Source: Coix lacryma-jobi var. lacryma-jobi
Taxonomy: Eukaryota; Streptophyta; Magnoliopsida; Poales; Poaceae
DNA: 64,000 nt
Assembly: GCA_009763385.1 (NCBI GenBank)
Contig: CM019822.1
Location: forward strand, 24,670,842-24,734,841
Direction: 5' to 3'
In this document: positions 21,989-31,570 of the stretch, piece after piece
How the letters are laid out: every line of letters starts with the position of its first letter
Numbering within the stretch: the stretch's first letter is position 1
Notes under the pieces: generated by a model
What the model saw: the letters and a program-made list of their open reading frames with translations, nothing else
What the model was told of the DNA's origin: nothing
The model's database searches: none
Program-made: the position numbers and the translations under genes

Positions 21989-24900
21989 TTAAAAATTATC
22001 TCCGCGATTGTCAGTGGCTAGTGCCCCTCGTGTGTTGGCTCGTGGCACACGTGTGTCGTCATCACTGTCAATATTGTCGAAACAATCAGCGTCGTCTCCA
22101 TCATCCTCATCACCCTCGTCCTCATCAATGTCACCACCAAACTGTAATCGCTCAAGCATTCTTAAGTCCTTGGCATTATGCACCTCATCACCCTCGTCCT
22201 CATCAATATCATTGTCATCGTCTTCTTCCATGTCCATCAGCTCAAAAATGTCAATGTCAAACCTCCCTTCTAGCCCCTCAGGTTGAAAGAACTCTCCGTT
22301 ATATGTGTTTGGGTCAAAGTTGTAGTCATCATCGTTTGGGAGAGGCGCTTTACCGCGCGGCGATACTAACTGCACAAGGTACCAACCCATAAGATTGTCG
22401 TCTTCTTGACACGCCCATGGGAGATAATAAACTTGTGTGGCCTGTTGAGCCACAATATAGACATTGTCTCCCTTGTAAACGGTGTCCTGTCGAATTTCGA
22501 CTAGCCCTATCTCAGGGGCTCTTCTCGTGACATCAGGATCGAACCAATGACATTTGAATACCACCGGATTAATAGCTTTGGTACCCTCAAAGTTGAGCTC
22601 ATATATTTCTTCGACTATGTCGTAATAGTCGCGCTCATCGGTACCGGGCGTACGAACTCCGGTATTCGAGGTCTTTCGATTGGGCCGACTCTGCTCGTAG
22701 CTGCTTGTGTGAAAGCGATAGTCATTCACATCATAAACGGTGAATGACTTGACCCTATAGTCGAAGCCATTGGCAACCTGTTTCAACTCATCCATCATTT
22801 CCGCATCTGTGCGGGCCTGTAAGTTGAGACAGGGTAGATCGTTTCATGAAATGAAACAAGAAATGAAATGAAATACAAGGTTAGTTGGGTGGTACCTTCG
22901 TACTAAACCACAAAATGAAATCGGGCACACCATTTTTGAGAAGATGGTCTTGTTCTTCAGAGGAAGGTTCCTTATCCTCTCTCTAGTATTCATCAATAAA
23001 ATTCCTTAAAAACAAGGAGGTCGAATCAATAGATTGAAGATAGTGACAACGCATGTAATTGTTTCATTGAGAACTTACTGCACATAAGGAGTCACTTCGT
23101 CAAGGTTCAACAACACATACAACATGATAGTGTGCCACTCATCATGCCACAACATCTTGGTCCTCGATGCGCTTGCTCTTCCGAGTTGGCCTTTGAAAAG
23201 GCTGAGGTTCAATAAACTCTCGTCGACGTTGTAACGAGAGGGTGGATTGTGCACACTAGGAAGGTTATCCTTATAATATATTGTTGTGAAGTTCGACACC
23301 TCCTCTAGAATAAATGCTTCTGCCACGGAAGCATCTATTTTAGCTTTATTTCTACACTTTTTCCGAAGAACCTTTAGACATCTCTCGACTGGAAAGCACA
23401 AATGGCACTGCACGGGCCCCCCATCCGTGCCTCGTACGGTAGGTGCAAAATCAGATGTTGCATCGGCAAGAAGAAGTCGGGTGGAAAGATCATCTCCAAC
23501 TTGTAGATCAACACAGGTGCCACTTCCTCTAGGTTAGCAATCACGTCATAAGATAGCTCCTTGGCACAAAGCTGGCGAAAGAAATAGCTCAACTCTGCTA
23601 GCACGCACCACACAGGCTCGGGGAGGTATCCCCGGGTCATCGCAGGAAGGAGCCGCTCGATCCATATGTGGTAGTCATGACTCTTCATCCCTAACACTCG
23701 CATAGTAGACAAGTTCACTCCCCTCCTCAGATTCGTCGCATACCCATCAGGGAACCTTAACGCCTGGATCCACTGTAGTACTTTCTTCCTATGGTCTCTT
23801 TTCAATATATAATTGGTCGGACCTCTTTTCCATTTCTTGTCAGCACCAGGCGCCTTCATCACTAGCTTTGGTCTATCGCACATCTCTTGCAGGTCCAGTC
23901 TAGCCTTAACGTTGTCCTTTGACTTTTCTGTGTCCATGAGTGTTGCAAAGAGTGCCTCAGCAATATTCTTTTCTGTGTGCATTACATCGATGTAGTGCGG
24001 ACAAAGAAGGTCATTGAAATAGGGGAGTCTAGTCAAGCCCGATATATGGGTCCACATGTGTTCCTCTCCGTACCCAAAAAAATGATCGTTGTCTTTATCA
24101 AACTTCAGAGCCTCTATATCGGCACGGACCTCGGATCCGCTCTTGAACTGAGGAATGGGGTTGGTGACTTGAACACCTTTCCTGAAGTGCTTGATGTCAC
24201 GTCTGAACGCATGATCAAGAGGCAAGAATTGACGATGTTGGTCGAATGAAGAATACTTGCCTCCCTTCTTCAACCAAGTGAACTTCACAGCTGCCTTGCA
24301 TATTGGGCATGGGAACTTCCCGTGAACACACCAAGCGCTAAATAAGCCATACGCCAGGAAGTCATGCAGGGAGTACTGGTACCACACATGCATTTTGAAG
24401 TTCTTCATTGTTGCGCGGTCATATGTCAGTATCGGGTTTTCCCAAGCTTCGAACAATTCATCCAACAAAGGCTCCATGAACACACCCATATTGTTTCCCG
24501 GGTGTCCAGGAATTATCAGCGACAAGAATACGTTCTTAGGGTCAAACATAACACTGGGAGGGAGATTGAGGGGGATCACGAACACAGACCAACAAGTGTA
24601 CGGGGCCGCCATCATTCCATACGGGTTGAACCCATCTGTCGCCAGCGCCACACGTACATTTCGAGCCACCATAGCTTTGCCAGGATGCATGGCATCGAAG
24701 TGCTTCCATGCTTCACCATCCGATGGGTGTACCATCTTGTCAGGATGGTATCTTTTGCCATTCTTGTGCCATGTCATCTGTTTCGCAGAGTCCTCTGTCA
24801 TGTACAGTCGTTGGATCCTAGGTATGAAAGGAAGGTACCGTAGGACCATCTCGGGGATATTAAGTTGTTCCTTCTTGCCATCTCCATGGTCTACCTCCAC

Positions 24901-25598
24901 ATACCTAGAGGCTTTGCACTTTGGACAGTGTGTTGCTTTCTCGTGATCTTTCCTGAATAGGACGCACCCTTTTGGACAAGCATGGATCTGCTCATACGGC
25001 ATCTTAAGTGCACGAAGAAGTTTCTGTGACTCGTACGTGTTCTTCGGCAAAATGTGACCCTCCGGCAACAGGGTGCCCAAAATTGCCAACATGCCATCGA
25101 AGGCGTCTCGACTCAAGCTATACTGCGACTTGAACCCCATTAGGCGTCCAATGGCATCTAGTTGTGAAACCATTGTCTTTTCATGAAGGGGCTTCTGTGC
25201 CGAAGACATCATGTCGTAGAACGCCTTTGCGGTGTCCTCTGGTTCCTCCAATCCTTCACTGAATTGTGCCTCTTGAAAGTCTCCCATCATGTCTGCTACC
25301 CCGGCATCTCCATCATACTCCTCGAGGCGTTGTCTCACCACCTGCTCTCTAATTCGATCGGCTTCACCATGGTGGACCCAACAAGTATAGTTTTCAACGA
25401 ATCCGTACTTGTAAAGATCTACCCCACGTTATTCTTATATTTTCTTTTCTTGTTCCCACATTTACTATAGAGACACGGCATCCGACTCGACCCTTTAGCA
25501 GCCGGACCAAACGCATGCTCTAAGAAAGCATTGGTCTTAGTAACCCATTATGTGCTCTTACTTGCGTGGCCCGTGTACATCCAGTCACGGTTATCCAT
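21989..25598 (-). pseudogene. TNP2-like CACTA transposase gene, multiply disrupted
   Basis: The ATG at 25598 starts MDNRDWMYTGHAS, the usual start of the transposase-associated domain. The main open stretch (25341-23374) encodes the TNP2 catalytic region (Transposase_21), with ACPKGCVLFRKDH, CPKCKASRY, LATDGFNPYGMM and HYIDVMHTEKN, and runs into DUF4218 (PPDFFLPMQHLILHLPYEAR). A second frame (23413-23079) continues VERCLKVLRKKCRNKAKIDAS. After an intron come a short exon (about 22891-23010) and the last exon (22816-21989) with DUF4216 (YDIVEEIYELNF, FKCHWFDPD) and an acidic tail. Lesions I can see: TAA at 25548-25550, a frame change near 25421-25430, a frame change near 23400-23415, and a TAG at 22983-22985. 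An active protein would excise and insert the element. Its promoter region and subterminal repeats are split by the Copia element. Confidence 0.88.
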
Positions 25599-25701
25599 CC
25601 TCTGCCATATACATATGTAAGCGAGTAATAAAACCAGCAATTGCATCTACACGGCGTTCCTACCATCTAATAGGTGAAGGATAGGTCCTAATCCCACCCG
25701 A

Positions 25702-25890
25702 GGATGCGCAGATGGGTTAGTTTCCATGTTCTACTCCTACCCGAGATAGAATTTCGGCAGCACCTCCTCGCTGTTCTCCCGATACACGTCCTGGCAGGGA
25801 GAGTGTGTATCCGGACAACAACGAGGAGGTGGTGCCGAAACTCTGACTCTGACAGGAGCAGAACATGGAAACTAGCTCATCTACGCATCT
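25702..25890. repeat. Imperfect inverted repeat, ~86-bp arms, upstream of TNP2
   Basis: The left arm 25702-25787 and right arm 25805-25890 are reverse complements with scattered differences (shared words GTTTCCATGTTCT and CACCTCCTCG). The spacer is 17 bp. It lies about 100 bp upstream of the transposase ATG. Confidence 0.85.
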
Positions 25891-26689
25891 GCGGGCTGTC
25901 CAAAATATATGGACAATCCGAAAGAGATACGGTCGCAGATATGCAAAGGTCTGAATATCTAAGACTGTATCTCTTTTGAACGGGAGACGTCTAACTAGGT
26001 TACGCGACCAAAGACCAGATACCTAAGGATACAGATAGAGGGGTTATACCTAAGCTGTTGGTGAGGTCAGGGTAGCGGGGCAGTGGTGAGTCGGGGCAGT
26101 GGCGACACGACGCGGTGCAGGCAGACCCGCAACGCCGACGAAGACGATCGGGGTCGCCGAGTCCCTCCGACGGGTCCTCCTCCTGCCAAAAAAAAGCATA
26201 TGGTTAGTCTCGACCGAAAATTTTGGCAGCACCTCTATCTGTTGAGATGTACTGGTTTATAAGCATCGTACGTGCCAACTTGCTCGAAACTTTCTCAATT
26301 TTTTTTCACGGCATACGCATATGATGTAACAACATCTCGCCAAGTTTCATGATTTTTGAAATTCATTTGCATTTTTTATAATTAAAAAACCATCTGCACG
26401 TAATTTGGAGGCGTTGCCCCGTGAGCACGTTGATCGAAACCTAGGGTCAATTTTTGGATTTGGCCTCAACATACACTCAAGAACAACAATAACAATTTTT
26501 AAATCATTGAAATCCATTATTCGATGCACCCGCAGTTCAAACTTGCGTCTAGCGGGAAAATTCAAGAAAATGCAATAAAACATAAAATATAACAAAAGGC
26601 TTTGAAAAATTGTCAAATTTGAACATGTTGGCCATAGTACTGTGGGGATGATCCACAAAAAATTTGGTGTCCAAAATCCAAAAAAAAAA
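25891..26689. other. CACTA upstream noncoding region
   Basis: This is the region between the TNP2 start and the right subterminal array. It has no credible gene. It probably carries the transposon promoter and untranslated leader, but I could not place them. Confidence 0.4.
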
Positions 26690-26786
26690 CTTTGTCGAGT
26701 GTCACGTGGACTGACACTCGGCAAAGAGGGGATCTTCGCCGAGTGCTAGCCACGTGGCACTCAGCAAAGTACAGCCCACGTGTCAC
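26690..26786. repeat. Right subterminal array of the CACTA, inner part
   Basis: CACTCGGCAAAGAGGGGATC and related words appear, continuous with the array resuming at 38448 once the Copia element is removed. Confidence 0.88.
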
Positions 26787-27197
26787 AGAACTGCGGATAC
26801 ATGGGTGTATGCCGAGTCTCTGTGTGATGAGTGATTGTCAACGGAGATGATGCGCATGTTCTTTGGCTTGTGTTGTGCAGGTGTCGAGCACAGAGACAGT
26901 GATCGATGGTGGGTGAAGGTCAAGTTGCGACGTGCCGTGCTGACGGACCGGGCGCGATGAAGGATGGGCATGCCGTGCGGCGGACGTGCCATGCCGATGT
27001 ATCGGACGGTGAAGGGCGGACGTGGACTTAGACTGATGGACTGGAGGCCGGAGGATCAGCTGTGGTTGCTGGCAGCCTGCGACAGCGACAAGCTGAGAAG
27101 TGCGATCATGTCGGTGGAAGGGGTGCACAGGCGGTGCATCCCCTCTACGATGCCGGTTTGTTGGTAGAGCCCGGGAAAAACCAACGGTGGACGGTTT

Positions 27198-27450
27198 CCA
27201 GGTTTGGGCCTCAAAACCTGGGTGCTGGGTTTCCAGGTTGAGCCACAAAACCTGGGCGTGACGGTTTCCAGGTTGAGCCTCAAAACCTGGGCGTGGGCCG
27301 GTTTCCGAGTTTGGGCCTCAAAACTCGGGCGCTGCGGGTTTCCGAGTTTGGGCCACAAAACTCGGGCTGGAGGCGGGTTTCCCGGTTCGGGCCTCAAAAC
27401 CGGGGGCTGATGGAAAAGGCTGGTTTCCCGGTTTGGGCCACAAAACCGGG
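27198..27450 (+). repeat. Array of seven compensated hairpins in the LTR
   Basis: Stem pairs are: 27198-27205/27214-27221, 27233-27239/27249-27255, 27268-27274/27284-27290 (CCAGGTT with AACCTGG); 27305-27312/27321-27328, 27342-27349/27358-27365 (CCGAGTTT with AAACTCGG); 27381-27387/27398-27404, 27427-27434/27443-27450 (CCCGGTT with AACCGGG). Loops are GGGCCTCA or G(G/A)GCCACA. The same array is at 36868-37120 in the 3' LTR. Confidence 0.9.
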
Positions 27451-27642
27451 GGTGCAGAGTGGTGGCGGCACGTGGCGGCGATCTGAAGGTTGCGTGGAGG
27501 CGACGCGGAAGACCGTGCGGGCGTGGCCGTCGGATCTACCTACCACCAGCGGGTGGACTAGAATAGCCTTAGGGTTAGGCTGGTCCGCTCTGTAAATACA
27601 GTAGTGAGGGGTAGAGTAGGAAATAGACTTAGGCTAGGTTAG

Positions 27643-27650
27643 TATAAGTA
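27643..27650 (+). promoter_or_regulatory. Putative TATA box of the Copia LTR
   Basis: TATAAGTA lies about 190 bp downstream of the hairpin array and 1.1 kb before the LTR end. If used, the array is in U3 and would be transcribed only from the 3' LTR. Confidence 0.4.
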
Positions 27651-28227
27651 GTCTAGGGGAGACACCCTCCTCCCTATCTCAGTTTTAGTCATCTCATTTG
27701 CTTCCTGCACTTAGGGTTTCCTGCTCTCCCATCCCCTGCTGTAGCTAGCTGAGATCCGCAGAGAGACTCCACTCTGTGTACTATTGATTCGAGGAAGTGA
27801 GGCCGTATCCTCACCTTGGATCCCATCTCTTGGTGTCAATTCGCGTTTTGATTTCATGTTCATCATGTTCTTCGCGGATTGCTTTGTGCCTTGAGTTTTC
27901 CCGTCGCTTGATCTTTGTGCTCGGTTCATCTTTTGCGATTCCGTTTGAACTGAGTTGTTCTAGATCGTGAGGCACTTCTTTCCATCGAAAGAAATCATCT
28001 CTAACCTCACGGTCCAGGAGATCGATCAAGTTTTAGTTTCGGGTCTCTTTTTCTTCCTTCCCTTGAATTTCATCGATTCACCGATTTGGAGTTAGGTTCG
28101 AGCCATGATCTCTTAGAGATAGCTCACTAACCTCCTTGTGACTCCTCAGATCGAATCCCAAGCCTAGAGCACTTGATTCGGAGGAGATCGGGTTGAATCG
28201 CCGGAGTTTCAGTGCAGTTTCGGGGTG

Positions 28228-28505
28228 ACCGGACGCTGGTCACGACTTGACCGGACGCGTCCGGTCGTTGAAGGTTTGAGTGTGTTCTGGTTTTTGCTCT
28301 GACCGGACGCTGGAATTTAGTGGTGACCGGACTCGCCCATAGTCCTGTTCACCACTCGAACGTGCTTGTGACCGGACGCACGGGGATCGACCGGACGCTC
28401 GCAGTCACTGCGTCCGGTCAGTTCCAGAGAGGTACAAAACCGGTTTTTGGCTGACCGGACGCGTCCGGTGCCCTGTGACCGGACGCAGGCTGAGTTCGGT
28501 CAGTT
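28228..28505 (+). repeat. Dispersed TGACCGGACGC words and palindromes
   Basis: About ten copies of ACCGGACG or its reverse occur, including the palindromes GACCGGACGCGTCCGGTC (28249-28266) and ACCGGACGCGTCCGGT (28454-28469). Repeated at +9670 in the 3' LTR. Confidence 0.88.
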
Positions 28506-28774
28506 CTGCAGCAGCGTGTTTACGTCCGTTGCTTGCTCGTTCGTTGACGGATCTGAGTTCCGTCTTTTGCGTTGTCTTTCTAGGGTTGCCTAGTGTCCCG
28601 CTGTGCTTCTAGGAAGCATCCACCCTACATCTAGGGTCGTGGACATTAGCAAGCTCTAGGGTTCGCTTTTGGGGTTGATTGTTTGGGACAGTGGCTTGAC
28701 TTTCCGAAAGGAATTTTAAAGCTCCCATTCACCCCCCCTCTGGTCGCTTTCGGGTAGCTTCTCGGTCCTTCAAT

Positions 28775-28786
28775 TGGTATCGGAGC
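28775..28786 (+). other. Primer binding site of the Copia element
   Basis: TGGTATCGGAGC follows the LTR after two bases and resembles the complement of the initiator tRNA-Met 3' end. Confidence 0.85.
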
Positions 28787-28835
28787 AGGTTAAGGATCTT
28801 CCACCTTAGCCGGTTCCAGATCCACCGAAGGCGAC

Positions 28836-31565
28836 ATGGATCGCGGCGTAGGCAAACCGCCGTTTTTCGATGGGACGAACTATGCGTATTGGAAGATACG
28901 TATGTCGGCCTATTTGCAGAGCTTGGGCGCTTCGATCTGGGATATTTGCAACTCCCCTGATTACGTGGTCTTGGCTGCTCGTGTGACTCAACAGCAGATC
29001 GATGAGCACGATGCCAATAGCCGAGCCCGTAATGCTCTTTTCTCTTGTTTGAGCATGGGTGAGTTTGATCGTGTTTCTCACCTCGCTACGGCTCGGGAGA
29101 TCTGGGACACTCTCATGCGTTTTCATGAGGGCACCTCTCAAGTCAAAACCCGACTCTACGAGTCGTTCAAGCGAGAGTATGAGAATTTTAGACATCAACC
29201 TGGCGAGAGCATAGAAAGTTTATTCGCTCGCTTTCAGGTGATTGTCAACAGGATGAGGGCTAACAGAGAGCAGTTGCCATTTGATGATCATGAGCGTGCT
29301 TTGAAGCTTTTGCACACTCTTGATCGTTCGGTGTGGGACTCCAAAGTTCAGGCGATCATCGAATCCCCGAACTATGAGACTCTCACCTGCGACGAGCTCT
29401 TCAGTAAGCTCAAGTCCAGTGAGATCGATGCTATGGCGAGGGCTTCTTTTGAAAATCCTTCTCGCCCGTCCATGGCTTTGGTTTCCGGTTCTTCCTCTAA
29501 CCCCTCAGCTGGCTTTGCTTTGTCTTGTCTCTTTTCTGTTACAGAGGACCAGCTGGAGACGTTGGGAGATGACGAGTTGGCTTTGCTTGCCAACCGGTTT
29601 TCGCGGTTCCTCAACAACCGCGTGAACCGCCGTCGTGGAGGAGGACGCGCCGGATGCTACGAGTGCGGTGACCCCGACCACTTCATCGCCGACTGCCCCA
29701 AGAAGAAGAACAAGCATCTGGGGAAGGGCGATCACGGCCACAGGCGCGACTCCAAGTACAAGGAGAAGCACGTTCCCCCAAGGCACAAGAAGCGGGGCGG
29801 CTTCGACAAAGAGTACATCAAGAAGAAGTACTTGGAGAAGCAGCAGGCTGAGCAGCGTGCGTTCTTCGCCACGCTCAGCGACGTCGACGGCTCGGATGAC
29901 GACTCCGCTCGATCGAGTGATGACGAGTCCGAGAAGAAGAAGCTGGAGGACACGTTCAACGGCTTATGCTTCTTCGCCGGCGACGAAGGCCTATGTACCA
30001 TGGCGCTCGGAGATGAGGTCGGAGGCGAGCTGGAGCACACACCTCGGAACGACGACGACGACGACACCTCCCAGGTATCTCTCACCTACGACGAGCTTTC
30101 CTCCGAGGTTGAGAAGTTGACTGCTGCCCTCCTTAGTCAAGATAAGTTGCTTAGGCGTGCCGCTAGAGAGCGCAAGGAGTTTAGGCAGAAGTGGGAGGAC
30201 ACGGTGAAGGAGCTTGAGTTCGCTCGGTCCACCGTGGTTGTGTCGGAGGAGTTGGAGTGCGAGAGTTGCGCCGCGCACATGACGGATCTTCTCACTCTGA
30301 GGAGTAAGCATGCTGCGCTGGTAGATGAGGTGGATGAGCTCCGAGCTAGACCGCAGCTGTTGGGTGCGTGCAAGACTTGTCCTGTCTTGCAATCCGAGTT
30401 GGCAGAGAAGAATGCCAAGCTTGAGTCTTTAGAGAAGGCCGGCTCGGATAGCACTTGTGTCAAGAGGTGTGCTTTGTGTGAGGGCCTGGAGCAGGAGATG
30501 GCCAATGTGAGGCATGACAAGGTGCGTACCGAGGAGGAAAACACATACCTTCGGACCGTCTTGTCATGGGTGTCTTGTGGTGAGCCTCAGCTCGGGATGA
30601 TGATCTCCCAATTCAAGCGAGCTGCTGGGGCTCCTGGTGTAGGTCTTGGCCAGAGTGTTGATCTTTCAGCCTTTGGGAAGATTGGAGAGTCTAGTGGTCT
30701 TGATCCGAGTGAGAAGCCCAACTCCACCACTACTCCCAAACTAACCAAGCTTCCACCCAAAGAGCCTGCCAAGCCTGTCACCAAGGATGGAGTTGTAGTT
30801 GAACCTCCCAAGGCTCCACCCAAGAATCCACAATGGCAACCCAAGCCCAATCACCTAAAGAACAAGCTTGACACAATGCCACCCATCCGAGAGGAGTTGC
30901 CACAGAAGGGCAAGGGCAAGGTGAACCATACCCACATCCCTGCAAACCAACAACCCCCTTTGCGCGCGGTGAGGTTTCAGTGTGACTTTTGTGGGCGGGA
31001 TGGTCACCTGAGTGAGTTCTGCTTTAGGCGCAAGAGAGAGGCGCGCCGTGCTAGGGAGATGCAGAACCCGGACATGTTTCACCCAGCTCGTGATGGACAT
31101 GCTCCGAAGCCTCAGAGGAGAGCTGCTAGGTCTGGAGGGAGGAGTACCCAGCCTAGGCAGCAGGAGAGAGCCCCTAGGAGGGAAACTAGGCCTAGAGGTC
31201 CAGCACCTCAGTTTGTTAGGCCTAGGCAGGAAAGAGCTCCGAGGAGAGACGCTAGAGCAGTTGAGCCCCAGGCTCCTAGGCGTAGATCTCGTAGAGAGCG
31301 TGCCCGACGGGGTCCTGCTTTTGCAGGTAACGGACCCCGTGGCGGAGGCCTTGTTGAGCGCTTTGTCCCACCGCAGGTAGAGTTTCGCGGTGAGCGCTTC
31401 TTCCCCAGCGGACCACGTTTTCCTGTGCGTGGTGATCGCTATCCTCCTAGACAGGATGGTTTTTACACTGACCGTTCTTTTGAGCAGCCGGCCCAACACT
31501 GGTTTCCTTCTTATTTTACTAACCCCAGTGTTGGACCGTATGTTCACCCTATGTCTTTTTATTGA
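28836..31565 (+). CDS. gag: Copia gag polyprotein
   Basis: A 909-aa frame from ATG 28836. The N-terminus (KPPFFDGTNYAYWKIRM) is the DUF4219/UBN2-type gag start of plant Copia elements, and the UBN2 capsid-like region runs to about residue 200. A first CCHC knuckle (CYECGDPDHFIADC, about 274-287) is followed by a lysine-rich basic stretch, an acidic stretch (about 350-370), a long coiled coil (about 415-600), a proline-lysine-rich linker, and a second knuckle (CDFCGRDGHLSEFC, about 716-729) within an arginine-rich tail. Gag forms the cytoplasmic particle and packages RNA. At 909 aa it is much longer than most Copia gags, as in SIRE-type elements. It ends TGA at 31563-31565, in a different frame from pol. 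Confidence 0.93.
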   Translation: MDRGVGKPPFFDGTNYAYWKIRMSAYLQSLGASIWDICNSPDYVVLAARVTQQQIDEHDANSRARNALFSCLSMGEFDRVSHLATAREIWDTLMRFHEGTSQVKTRLYESFKREYENFRHQPGESIESLFARFQVIVNRMRANREQLPFDDHERALKLLHTLDRSVWDSKVQAIIESPNYETLTCDELFSKLKSSEIDAMARASFENPSRPSMALVSGSSSNPSAGFALSCLFSVTEDQLETLGDDELALLANRFSRFLNNRVNRRRGGGRAGCYECGDPDHFIADCPKKKNKHLGKGDHGHRRDSKYKEKHVPPRHKKRGGFDKEYIKKKYLEKQQAEQRAFFATLSDVDGSDDDSARSSDDESEKKKLEDTFNGLCFFAGDEGLCTMALGDEVGGELEHTPRNDDDDDTSQVSLTYDELSSEVEKLTAALLSQDKLLRRAARERKEFRQKWEDTVKELEFARSTVVVSEELECESCAAHMTDLLTLRSKHAALVDEVDELRARPQLLGACKTCPVLQSELAEKNAKLESLEKAGSDSTCVKRCALCEGLEQEMANVRHDKVRTEEENTYLRTVLSWVSCGEPQLGMMISQFKRAAGAPGVGLGQSVDLSAFGKIGESSGLDPSEKPNSTTTPKLTKLPPKEPAKPVTKDGVVVEPPKAPPKNPQWQPKPNHLKNKLDTMPPIREELPQKGKGKVNHTHIPANQQPPLRAVRFQCDFCGRDGHLSEFCFRRKREARRAREMQNPDMFHPARDGHAPKPQRRAARSGGRSTQPRQQERAPRRETRPRGPAPQFVRPRQERAPRRDARAVEPQAPRRRSRRERARRGPAFAGNGPRGGGLVERFVPPQVEFRGERFFPSGPRFPVRGDRYPPRQDGFYTDRSFEQPAQHWFPSYFTNPSVGPYVHPMSFY

Positions 31566-31570
31566 TGTAG

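Larger units (their letters stand above)
26792..28772 (+). repeat. Copia 5' LTR
   Basis: It starts TGCGGATACATGGGTG and ends TCTCGGTCCTTCA. Inside are a seven-hairpin array (27198-27450), a TATA-like box (27643) and a leader region rich in TGACCGGACGC words. Confidence 0.96.
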
